This document shows positions 31,384-38,718 of a DNA stretch of 64,000 bases, piece after piece. Origin of the DNA: a virus; the IMG/VR virus record IMGVR_UViG_3300046167_000873, positions 1-64,000 of that record; one strand, given 5' to 3'. The position numbers were made by a program, and so were the translations under genes. Position 1 is the first letter of the stretch. Each line of letters begins with the position of its first letter. The notes beneath the pieces were generated by a model that was not told the origin of the DNA, ran no database searches, and saw only the letters and a list, made by a program, of their open reading frames with translations.

Positions 31384-31599
31384 CTACTTATCCTTCTTTT
31401 GAAAATGCAACCTCACGTATGTTTTACGGAAAATAGCAACAGCAGTAAAAATAGACGTAGCAACGATTGTTGTTAGCGTTGCATTCCACTGCAATCCAAA
31501 AGCGATAGTAAGTATAACCCAGTTGATAATAAAATTCAACGGTAATGCTATCATAGTATCAATCGTTGCTTCTGTTAGTGCTGCTTTATAATCACGCAT
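31384..31599 (-). CDS. Small two-helix membrane protein
   Basis: The 71-residue protein has hydrophobic segments at about 16-36 (MIALPLNFIINWVILTIAFGL) and 42-58 (LTTIVATSIFTAVAIF), with a basic C-terminus (RLHFQKKDK). The shape matches small conserved phage membrane proteins. It overlaps the next gene by 1 base. Function unknown. Confidence 0.6.
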   Translation of the reverse strand: MRDYKAALTEATIDTMIALPLNFIINWVILTIAFGLQWNATLTTIVATSIFTAVAIFRKTYVRLHFQKKDK

Positions 31600-31847
31600 T
31601 ATTCCCTCTCTATGATTTCTGCATAACTTCCAAATTCCATTTTAAAGTTTTGTGCAGCCTTTAAATCTTCAAAGCAAAATGTGTGTGCATAGACATCTGT
31701 CCAATGTTTAAAGTGCCACTCTTCTTTGCGACACATAAACCTGCACCACTCTTTGCCATTAGTTTCCAAATCACTGTGTAATTGCACGTTGAAAGAATGC
31801 TTTGGTAACCAATTTCTTTTGTAGTCATCAATCTCTTGTGGTGTCAT
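31599..31847 (-). CDS. Hypothetical protein (82 aa)
   Basis: The start at MTPQEIDDYKRN follows AAGGTGATGATC. The soluble protein has an aromatic-rich central region (EWCRFMCRKEEWHFKHWTDVYAH). It overlaps the downstream membrane gene by 1 base and a 34-residue membrane frame upstream by 20 bases. Family unknown. Confidence 0.55.
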   Translation of the reverse strand: MTPQEIDDYKRNWLPKHSFNVQLHSDLETNGKEWCRFMCRKEEWHFKHWTDVYAHTFCFEDLKAAQNFKMEFGSYAEIIERE

Positions 31848-31932
31848 GATCATCACCTTGAAAAACTATCATTAAAGAAGTACAAAATACCCAAATTAAA
31901 ACCATTGTCCAAGCAAGTTCCCAATCAGTCAT
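31828..31932 (-). CDS. Very small membrane protein (34 aa)
   Basis: A 34-codon frame starts after GGTGGTTTAAA and holds one transmembrane helix (residues 5-25, LAWTMVLIWVFCTSLMIVF). It overlaps the start of the 82-aa gene. The ribosome site and conserved topology make it plausible as a real microprotein. Confidence 0.45.
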   Translation of the reverse strand: MTDWELAWTMVLIWVFCTSLMIVFQGDDHDTTRD

Positions 31933-31933
31933 T

Positions 31934-32617
31934 TTAAACCACCAAGTCAAAGTGTCTTTCATAAACGTGTAACGACTGTACTTGCCAATAGATATTACCT
32001 ACTTCGACATGATCCAATTCGGAATATGAGTTGTAATCATCGGTCAGTCGAATCAGTACTTCTTCTTGCCAAGCATAATCATTTTTATAGCCGAAGACTA
32101 CGTCGTTAGAACGCATTTGCACGACACAGTGTAATTTATTGTCTCTGACGTAATAGGTGACTGCGTTTGTACAGATGAAATCGTTCTTTCCATTTTCGAC
32201 AGCTTCCACCCAGATAGATGGTCGAGTATATATGGCCGTTGCTCGTCTTGTGTTACTATCTCCCAACAGACAGTCGAGTACGTTATTGTATTGATCATAG
32301 TATTGCTCTCCATGTAGAAGTAATCCATAATTCGAGTTGATTTCACCGTACTTGTTTGCTGAGAGCTCCCATGCTTTAGGCGCTGGACGATCCCCACCAT
32401 ATATATCATTAATATTAGTACTATGAGAATCGTACCACCGTAGCTCTCTAAAGATATATTCATCGTTTACTTCTCCAAAGATTGTTGGGCGGTCAGCTAA
32501 AAATGAAGCGCCTAACATTTCAATTGTTTTGCAACCAGTACGATCGGTGACAAAATCCTTTCGTAACAGTGCTGTTTTAAAAAACTCTCGTATATCATTA
32601 GTGCGAATATGCATCAT
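31934..32617 (-). CDS. Deoxypyrimidine hydroxymethylase (thymidylate synthase family)
   Basis: The start at MMHIRTND uses AGGTGGAAAGATTA and overlaps the upstream stop. The 227-residue protein shows thymidylate-synthase features: DRTG near 25-28, catalytic Cys in FICTNAVTYYV near 149, RSND near 170, and SLHVYERH near 215 (HxY). In TS the recognition Asn sits in PFN-type GLPFN; here the segment is FGYKND, with Asp in its place, as in T4 dCMP hydroxymethylase. It is smaller than TS (about 264). It would make 5-hydroxymethyl dCMP or dUMP for modified DNA. Confidence 0.75.
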   Translation of the reverse strand: MMHIRTNDIREFFKTALLRKDFVTDRTGCKTIEMLGASFLADRPTIFGEVNDEYIFRELRWYDSHSTNINDIYGGDRPAPKAWELSANKYGEINSNYGLLLHGEQYYDQYNNVLDCLLGDSNTRRATAIYTRPSIWVEAVENGKNDFICTNAVTYYVRDNKLHCVVQMRSNDVVFGYKNDYAWQEEVLIRLTDDYNSYSELDHVEVGNIYWQVQSLHVYERHFDLVV

Positions 32618-32928
32618 TAATCTTTCCACCTATCATCTATTTTAGAAGTATCTTGTTGATCCATTGCTATCATCATGATCATAATCTGAGTAGCAGCATG
32701 GGCTAAATGGCTTAATCCTGATTCAGGGTCGATGTCTTCACCTGACCAAAATGAATTAAGATGACGTTGAATCGATGAATAGCTACGAGACAATTCTGTG
32801 CAGTCTATATCTTCACGCCAATTATTCGCGCCATACTTGTCAGCACCGAAACCGAACACCTTAGAAATTTCTATTAGTGTTTCAGGTGGTATAAGAGCGA
32901 GGGGCGGTTTGCCCCTATCATATTTCAT
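32617..32928 (-). CDS. MazG-like dNTP pyrophosphohydrolase domain (DUF5664-like)
   Basis: The 103-residue protein follows the pattern RGKPPLALIPPETLIEISKVFGFGADKYGANNW, then RHLNSFWSGEDIDPESGLSHLAHA, as in DUF5664 / dATP-dGTP diphosphohydrolase N-terminal domains of phages. These hydrolyse dNTPs or normal nucleotides to favour a modified pool. It overlaps the hydroxymethylase start by 1 base, giving a nucleotide-processing pair. A GGAG site precedes it. Confidence 0.72.
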   Translation of the reverse strand: MKYDRGKPPLALIPPETLIEISKVFGFGADKYGANNWREDIDCTELSRSYSSIQRHLNSFWSGEDIDPESGLSHLAHAATQIMIMMIAMDQQDTSKIDDRWKD

Positions 32929-32931
32929 TAT

Positions 32932-32994
32932 TCATACTCCTACGATAGATAGAGCAATGAACATTAGTGTACCTGCAACAAAGATGGTTTTCAT
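32932..32994 (-). CDS. 20-aa hydrophobic microprotein
   Basis: A 20-codon frame (MKTIFVAGTLMFIALSIVGV) has its ATG overlapping the upstream stop and a GGGAGTATGAATA leader identical in layout to the next gene's. It may be a short membrane peptide or leader. Short length makes it tentative. Confidence 0.35.
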   Translation of the reverse strand: MKTIFVAGTLMFIALSIVGV

Positions 32995-33164
32995 TATTCA
33001 TACTCCCGTATTTCTTGCTCAAGATCATTTTGAAGACGGTGTAAGTAATCGTATGCATTCTGCATATCAAACCTTGCGGCCTTTGCCTTTTCATCAAGAA
33101 CTTTATTGAGGCGGCGTTGTAGTCTAGCAACTAATTGATCACGCATTTCTAAATCATAATTCAT
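32994..33164 (-). CDS. Small helical hypothetical protein (56 aa)
   Basis: The frame MNYDLEMRDQLVARLQRRLN runs 56 codons as one charged amphipathic helix with Leu at heptad-like spacing. It starts 35 bases after the early promoter at 33199-33228. Function unknown; possibly a coiled-coil adaptor. Confidence 0.55.
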   Translation of the reverse strand: MNYDLEMRDQLVARLQRRLNKVLDEKAKAARFDMQNAYDYLHRLQNDLEQEIREYE

Positions 33165-33198
33165 AACTTTTTCTCACTTGTCATTAGATAACACAGGC

Positions 33199-33228
33199 AT
33201 TGTACTATAGCTTTTATCAGAAGTAAAC
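33199..33228 (-). promoter_or_regulatory. Early promoter GTTTAC-N18-TACAAT
   Basis: GTTTAC at 33223-33228 and TACAAT at 33199-33204 on the minus strand with an 18-base spacer. It lies upstream of the 56-aa helical gene and the nucleotide-processing genes. Confidence 0.72.
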
Positions 33229-33876
33229 TTATATTACTTGTTTTTGTTTACGTCGTTCACGTAACATCGCAACACGTTCTACACCTTTGATCCATGTTTC
33301 TGGAGACTGTGGCTTTGAGTGTGACAACTTCAACTTGTTTTCTTTAAACTCTGTCTTAAGGATGTTTGCAGCATCTCGACCCATAAAAGATGATACCAAC
33401 TTAATAAGGTTTGAGCGAAACTCAATTGAATGGTTAAAACAGTTTGGAAGTTGGTGGCAAAGCTCGTGCAATAATGTGTACTCATTCATACCCGTGGATT
33501 CTGCCAGCTCTATCTTGTTGTTAGAGAATGCTCGACCAGCAGTCCGCCTTCCCATCCTTGTATTAATTTCAAGAGTAACAAAAGGGCCGCAGAGATTATA
33601 CCACCTTGATGAATCTAAGATTTGATCCATGCGCCGTTGAACTTGTTTAATGTTATCGAACTTACGAATTTTCACTTGTTTCTGAAAAGCCCATTCTGAT
33701 CGATAAACCCTATGGGTATCTGAATCTCTATTTGTAAGACCCTTTATGCCACCATTCTGGATGGCTTGCTCTTTGCGCTGGACATAACTTAAGTATGCTT
33801 GTGTTTCAGAGTTGGTAAACCCAAGAGATTTGCAATGATCTACTACGTCTTTTTTACATGATTGATATATAAGCAT
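33229..33876 (-). CDS. Putative zinc metallohydrolase (HExxH)
   Basis: The 215-residue protein has TLLHELCHQLPN near residue 135-146, an HExxH zinc motif, followed by a HSIEFR segment that may give a third ligand. The N-terminal region is helical and basic. It resembles SprT/TIGR04338-type phage metallohydrolases of unknown substrate. Upstream bases 33877-33943 hold a weak TATAAT (33908-33913) but no clear -35. Confidence 0.6.
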   Translation of the reverse strand: MLIYQSCKKDVVDHCKSLGFTNSETQAYLSYVQRKEQAIQNGGIKGLTNRDSDTHRVYRSEWAFQKQVKIRKFDNIKQVQRRMDQILDSSRWYNLCGPFVTLEINTRMGRRTAGRAFSNNKIELAESTGMNEYTLLHELCHQLPNCFNHSIEFRSNLIKLVSSFMGRDAANILKTEFKENKLKLSHSKPQSPETWIKGVERVAMLRERRKQKQVI

Positions 33877-33943
33877 AATATAAAAACCTATTCAATGATC
33901 TACATAAAGATTATACAACAGAAAGTGGGGCGTTGTACACCCC

Positions 33944-34291
33944 TTATAGTTTTACAACTTTAAGACAATCCATCATGTTGCTGTTTAAGTAGTGGCCTTT
34001 GCCGTATCCGTCAACTACATAATAGTAGTCAGCGGTTTTGATTGGATCAGCCGTAGGTATGTCGCGATCGATATGCGTAACCCGTCCAGCGTGACTGCCA
34101 CCAGCCGAGGTCCACTGAATAAGTTCACCTACTTCAGCGTGATTAGAACAATGAGTATATTCTTCTTCGGTGATATGTAGGGCTTTAGGGTTTGGGTAGC
34201 TCATCATTTTATCATGGGCTTCAGCAAAGCTGTTGAAAGGACCAGATCGACGGCCGAGTTTGTTTAGCTTTAAAAAGTAACCAGTTTCCAT
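33944..34291 (-). CDS. Hypothetical early protein (115 aa)
   Basis: The start METGYFLKLNKLG follows GAGGGAAACATT. The protein has GGSHAGRVTHIDRDIP near 65-80 and a strand-rich end (YYYVVDGYGKGHYLNSNMM), resembling a small beta protein. It is monocistronic with its own strong early promoter. Family unknown. Confidence 0.6.
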   Translation of the reverse strand: METGYFLKLNKLGRRSGPFNSFAEAHDKMMSYPNPKALHITEEEYTHCSNHAEVGELIQWTSAGGSHAGRVTHIDRDIPTADPIKTADYYYVVDGYGKGHYLNSNMMDCLKVVKL

Positions 34292-34333
34292 AATGTTTCC
34301 CTCAAGTTCAGAATAACTTCATTTGATGGAACC

Positions 34334-34363
34334 ATTATAGAATAGTTTTTTTGAAAAGTAAAC
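34334..34363 (-). promoter_or_regulatory. Early promoter GTTTAC-N18-TATAAT
   Basis: GTTTAC at 34358-34363 and TATAAT at 34334-34339 on the minus strand, with the same flanks as the early copies at 17-20 kb. It drives the 115-aa gene. Confidence 0.85.
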
Positions 34364-34387
34364 ACTTTTTTTGAAAAGAATTATTCT

Positions 34388-34789
34388 CTAGACATTTTCA
34401 AAAAGACCGTGGTTGCCTGAATGATCAGGCGCCTTCCATCCACTTGGCTTTACAAGATCAGGCAGACCAAGTGGGTTTGGACGGCTTTCTTTTTGTCCTA
34501 CTTGTTTTGCCATATTAGCTTCTGCTACACGATCCCAAGCTTCATATGCATCTACATTAAAAGCATCTAATGTACCAATAGCAACAACACACAGATCAAT
34601 AAGACCATCAACGATTTCTTCAGGATCACGTGCATCAACTGCAAGAGCAGTTTCATTGAGTTCTTCATAAAGAAACTTAAGACGAAAGTCCAAATACTCC
34701 TTTAACTTGTCTGGGTTATTCTTTACCCATTCACCAACACCGTATTGCTTGTGCATACGTTCAATATCATAAACCCAGTCATTCGACAT
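34388..34789 (-). CDS. MazG-like nucleotide pyrophosphohydrolase
   Basis: The 133-residue protein has the helical MazG layout FLYEELNETALAV and EEIVDGLIDLCVVAIG, with the Glu/Asp pairs (EELxE, ExxD) that bind Mg2+ near residues 40-75. MazG-family enzymes hydrolyse (d)NTPs, and phage versions may alter host ppGpp or nucleotide pools. It overlaps the deformylase stop by 1 base. Confidence 0.8.
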   Translation of the reverse strand: MSNDWVYDIERMHKQYGVGEWVKNNPDKLKEYLDFRLKFLYEELNETALAVDARDPEEIVDGLIDLCVVAIGTLDAFNVDAYEAWDRVAEANMAKQVGQKESRPNPLGLPDLVKPSGWKAPDHSGNHGLFENV

Positions 34790-35319
34790 TATACTGCTCC
34801 TTTAAAAGCTCTTAAAAATTTCTTCTTTAAATTATCTCTACGCTTCCGTGCTTTTTTGAGGTTAATCTCAGAAACACGTTGCGTAAAATAGATACCATCT
34901 AGATGATCAATCTCGTGTTGTATTACTCGTGATACCATACCGGTAAATGTATGTGCCTTTTGTTCACCTTGTGGCGTATGCCACCGTACTCGGCAAGATT
35001 TTGGTCTTCGTACCTTGGCTAGCATAAACTCATCACTCAAGCAACCTTCAGTTTTTACACTATAATCATCACTATAAAATACTATGCGAGGATTGTACAT
35101 AGCTAGCTTGCCTTCATCTTGAGTATTGATGATGCACAACCTATGGTTAAGTCCAACTTGATTGGCTGCTATACCTAGTCCGCCCTTTTCTACCATAAAG
35201 TTAGATAGTTCATTTACTAGCTCTATAGCATCACATGGAGGATTCTCAAAATCAAATGGTTCGATTTTATCATGCAGATATGTAGGATCTATTTTCATTT
35301 TATTCACTGTCAAAATCAA
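34789..35319 (-). CDS. def: Peptide deformylase
   Basis: The 176-residue protein carries the three PDF motifs: GLGIAANQVGL near 48 (motif 1), EGCLSDEF near 92 (motif 2, zinc Cys) and VIQHEIDHLDG near 134 (motif 3, HExxH). PDF removes the N-formyl group from nascent proteins. Phage copies are common in marine T4-like phages and probably help phage or host translation in infection. It overlaps the next gene upstream by 20 bases. Confidence 0.92.
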   Translation of the reverse strand: MILTVNKMKIDPTYLHDKIEPFDFENPPCDAIELVNELSNFMVEKGGLGIAANQVGLNHRLCIINTQDEGKLAMYNPRIVFYSDDYSVKTEGCLSDEFMLAKVRRPKSCRVRWHTPQGEQKAHTFTGMVSRVIQHEIDHLDGIYFTQRVSEINLKKARKRRDNLKKKFLRAFKGAV

Positions 35320-35491
35320 CTATTCTTACAAGGTTTTCATTTGTAATTTTAAGTTTGTTGTCAATGTAATGTTGTGCCTCAGCCTCATTCATAAAAACCA
35401 TATCGACTTTCGTAATCCGGCTTTTGGCTGTATCAATAACATTATACCACTTACCATCTTCTTTTATTTTAGCTTGAATTTTATATGCCAT
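35300..35491 (-). CDS. Hypothetical protein (63 aa)
   Basis: A 63-residue charged protein (MAYKIQAKIKEDGKWYNVID) with a strand-helix pattern ending EAQHYIDNKLKI. It lies between gp46 and deformylase and overlaps the latter. No family known. Confidence 0.6.
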   Translation of the reverse strand: MAYKIQAKIKEDGKWYNVIDTAKSRITKVDMVFMNEAEAQHYIDNKLKITNENLVRIVDFDSE

Positions 35492-35502
35492 TATATTTCT
35501 CC

Positions 35503-37185
35503 TTAAGATGCAATATGTGAAAAGTTCTTAATCTTCTCAAACTTTATATTGCTATGAAATTTATCGTAAAGCTGATCACCTTTATGGCTAATCACAAAGA
35601 CATTACTATCAGATGTAAGCGATGTAATAAGCTTGAGGAATTCATCTGTTCCTGTATTATCAAGTGAGCTGTCAAATACTTCATCCATGATCAATAGGTT
35701 TGTTGTAATTGAATTGCGTAGCTTAGCAACTGCTCTCCACGTAAATAGTAGTGATAAATCAATTCTCATTTTCTCACCTTCAGAAAACGAATCGTATGTA
35801 AATTCATCACGGTGTCTTGATTTAATAACTTCATTGAAGTTTTCATCAAGTTCGAACTGCACAAAAAACTCCATGGCAGCGAGGTACTTATTCATGAGCT
35901 TATTGATCACTGGTATGTATTGCTTTACAATCTTTGCTTTAATTCCAGTGTCCTTGAGTAGACTCAGTCCAATATCATTGATCTCTTTCTGTTCTAAAAG
36001 TACTTTATAGTTGGCTTGCTTATCTTTAACAAAAGCTTCAAGCTCAACAATATCGTCATCAATCGAATCAGGAACAATCTCTTTCTGCTCTTTCATCAGC
36101 TTAGTTACGTCTTGCTTAATAGATGAAAGCAAAGCAGTTGATACTGATTGTTGATTGGTTACTTTTGCTATCTTACCTTTAACTTCGTTCCATTCATCAC
36201 GTACTTTGTCAATCTTGTCAAATTGTGCTGTAAGTTTTTCATAAGCATCATTGAGTTCTGTTTGCTTACTTACAGATTCCGCTATCTTTTTCTTCTTCAT
36301 AGCTTCGTTAATGGTTTGCTTACAGGTAGGACAGTCATCGTGTTTCTCATAGAACTTATTGTCTTCGACTGCCTGTTTAAGTTCGAACTCCATATTGGCT
36401 TTAATCTTGTTTAGCTTTGTTTCTTTATTCTTGGCAGTCTCAATATCAGGTAGTTTGCTTTCTAGTTTCTCGATATCTTTATCGTATGCTCGAATAGTTT
36501 TAACCGTATCCTCATATTTTTTCTTATGGATCTGTATCTCTTTTTCTTTATCTTCTTTGTTCTTCAAAACCATCGAAGTAATCTTTGCTGCATGTTGGCG
36601 TGTGAGTTCAATCTTCTGTTCACACTTTTCAATCTCGTGCTTGTGTTCAGTCAATTGTGCCTTAACATCGTTTGCTCTTTCTTTTAGGATTGTATTCATC
36701 TTAGTAAAGATTTCTATATCAAGAAGATCTTCTATGACACTCCTGCGATCACCTGGCTTCATTTGCATGAATGGCATATAGTTTGCAGAGCCAATCACAA
36801 CAATTTGCGTGAAGGACTTGTGGTTGAGCTTGAGGATAGTCTTCTCAAGCATTTCTTGGTATTCCTTTATGCTGGCATTTTGATCTATCAAAGTATCATC
36901 CGCATATATTTCAAACACGGCTGGCTTGATGCCTCTACGAACTTTATAGTGTTTGCCTTTGGTCGTAAATTCTATTTCGACAGCACAATCTTTATTTGTA
37001 ATTGAATTAACGAGTTGCGGCTTATTAATATTGCGATAAGGCTTACCATACAATGCAAACATGATTGCATCAAGTATTGTAGATTTACCCGCACCGTTTT
37101 CACCTACAATAAGAGTAGATGCTGAACGATTTAATTGGAGTTCAGTCCATTGATTACCGGTCGATAAGAAATTTTGCCAACGCAC
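35503..37185 (-). CDS. 46: Recombination endonuclease subunit gp46 (SbcC/Rad50-like)
   Basis: The 560-residue protein is exactly T4 gp46 length. It has Walker A GENGAGKST near 28-36, long coiled-coil arms (about 160-450) around a CPTC zinc-hook motif near 288, and a C-terminal ATPase half with FSEGEKMRIDLSLLF (signature) and LLIMDEVFDSSLD (Walker B). With gp47 it resects DNA ends for recombination-dependent replication. The gene order 46-(YkgJ)-47 has a small insert. Confidence 0.93.
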   Translation of the reverse strand: MRWQNFLSTGNQWTELQLNRSASTLIVGENGAGKSTILDAIMFALYGKPYRNINKPQLVNSITNKDCAVEIEFTTKGKHYKVRRGIKPAVFEIYADDTLIDQNASIKEYQEMLEKTILKLNHKSFTQIVVIGSANYMPFMQMKPGDRRSVIEDLLDIEIFTKMNTILKERANDVKAQLTEHKHEIEKCEQKIELTRQHAAKITSMVLKNKEDKEKEIQIHKKKYEDTVKTIRAYDKDIEKLESKLPDIETAKNKETKLNKIKANMEFELKQAVEDNKFYEKHDDCPTCKQTINEAMKKKKIAESVSKQTELNDAYEKLTAQFDKIDKVRDEWNEVKGKIAKVTNQQSVSTALLSSIKQDVTKLMKEQKEIVPDSIDDDIVELEAFVKDKQANYKVLLEQKEINDIGLSLLKDTGIKAKIVKQYIPVINKLMNKYLAAMEFFVQFELDENFNEVIKSRHRDEFTYDSFSEGEKMRIDLSLLFTWRAVAKLRNSITTNLLIMDEVFDSSLDNTGTDEFLKLITSLTSDSNVFVISHKGDQLYDKFHSNIKFEKIKNFSHIAS

Positions 37186-37196
37186 TTTCTGAAAGT

Positions 37197-37616
37197 TTAT
37201 GATAACGTATTTCCTCTAAGTAAAAGCTCACCATTATACTGTGTATTCACTTGAACAGAACCCTCATTCTGTGATACTGCCCACCAAATAGCCCAAACAA
37301 GTTGTACCTGATCAACCTCTTCATATTTAGTCTGTCTAATAAAAAGGTGCTTACCTTCTTCGTCTTCGTTTTGGTATGTTATGAATCCACATTTATTTGG
37401 CTTTAAAGATTCAGGAAGTCCTTCATCTTCTAACCAAGAACATCTAAATGATCTGCACGTAATTGGTCTATCTGGATAAATTGTACAACCTGATTCATAT
37501 TTTGAACACACAGGCATATTAGATGATGCTATAACATCTTCACCAGTCATTGACTTATCATTAAACCATAAAATACCGGTGCAGCATGCATAGCAATCAC
37601 CGCATTCCCTACTCAT
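37197..37616 (-). CDS. YkgJ-type Cys-cluster metal-binding protein
   Basis: The 139-residue protein has the YkgJ pattern: CGDCYACCTG near residue 5, CSKYESGCTIYPDRPITCRSFRC near 37-60. The family binds Zn or an Fe cofactor through eight or so Cys residues; its function is poorly known. It is inserted between gp46 and gp47 with an 8-base overlap to gp47. A second copy of the family is at 59386-59814. Confidence 0.8.
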   Translation of the reverse strand: MSRECGDCYACCTGILWFNDKSMTGEDVIASSNMPVCSKYESGCTIYPDRPITCRSFRCSWLEDEGLPESLKPNKCGFITYQNEDEEGKHLFIRQTKYEEVDQVQLVWAIWWAVSQNEGSVQVNTQYNGELLLRGNTLS

Positions 37617-38718
37617 TAGATATTGCCTCAGAATATAAGTCGTAAAATAAATCGTGCACTGGCTTCGGTGCTGGAAGATTCAAACTATCAATGTACTTGT
37701 TCACGATTGTAGCTGTGTCTTCTGCTTCATTAATAATGTCGTCTGCGTTTTCCATATCAAGACGTAGATTATCTTCTACGATTTGAACGTGACATGGATT
37801 AGCTTGATTGATGCTATCGACAAATAAATCGAAGAGGTATGGATTGTCTTTATTCTTTACGACAATCTTTATGAAGGTATCTTTGAGGTGGCCATGATCT
37901 TCTTTTATAGATGCATGGATATTATCTTCGTTGCTATCATCATAAAATACTTTGTGGAACATAGAGTAAGGATTCTTAATGTATTCTAACTCTCTTGTTT
38001 TAGTATCAAAAATATGAAACCCACGATCATCATCATAATCAGACCATGTCATTTCATATGGTGCGCCTAGATAATGTATATTGTCTTTCGAGGACTTATG
38101 GTGGAAGTGACCAGACATCACCATATCAAACTTGCCAAACGTCGCGTGGCTCATTCCTGAGTCTATCTTTGTACCTTTATACATTTCAAAACCACTGAGC
38201 TCAAGGTGACCCATACATACGTCAGCATTGCTGTTTTTGATTGTATGCATTGCATAATCATAATTCGAACTATTGATCCAAGGCATAAACATTATTTTAC
38301 AGCCATCAAAATCAAAGTCATTAGATGGGTGTGCGTGTACCCACATCTCTGATGTATTGAGTATGTAATCGTTTTTTGGACAGGGCCATTTATCCTTCAT
38401 CCATCCAAGGAGTAGATACGGTGCGTTTACGGCGTTAGTGTTCTTAAAGTATGTATCATGATTACCAACGATACAATGGAGATTGATACCCTTACCATAA
38501 ATTGGACCAAAAAAATAATCATTACAACGCTTAAGACTATCGAAATTGATGTACTTACGTCGATCAAAAATGTCTCCCAATTCAATGATATCTTTGATAC
38601 CACGCTCTTCCAAGGTTGGGAAAAATACTTCGCTATAAAACTTTTCATAATAATTATGAAACTGTGTACTGTCATTTCGAACCCCGAAATGCTGGTCTGT
38701 AATTAAAGCGATCTTCAT
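37609..38718 (-). CDS. 47: Recombination endonuclease subunit gp47 (SbcD/Mre11-like)
   Basis: The 369-residue protein carries metallophosphoesterase motifs: ITDQHFGVRND near 5, LGDIFDRRKYIN near 46, VGNHDTYF near 84 and MGHLELS/SGHFHHK near 170-205. It is slightly longer than T4 gp47 (339). It is the nuclease partner of gp46. Its start overlaps the RuBisCO-like gene stop by 4 bases, so the operon runs RLP-gp47 without a gap. Confidence 0.92.
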   Translation of the reverse strand: MKIALITDQHFGVRNDSTQFHNYYEKFYSEVFFPTLEERGIKDIIELGDIFDRRKYINFDSLKRCNDYFFGPIYGKGINLHCIVGNHDTYFKNTNAVNAPYLLLGWMKDKWPCPKNDYILNTSEMWVHAHPSNDFDFDGCKIMFMPWINSSNYDYAMHTIKNSNADVCMGHLELSGFEMYKGTKIDSGMSHATFGKFDMVMSGHFHHKSSKDNIHYLGAPYEMTWSDYDDDRGFHIFDTKTRELEYIKNPYSMFHKVFYDDSNEDNIHASIKEDHGHLKDTFIKIVVKNKDNPYLFDLFVDSINQANPCHVQIVEDNLRLDMENADDIINEAEDTATIVNKYIDSLNLPAPKPVHDLFYDLYSEAISNE

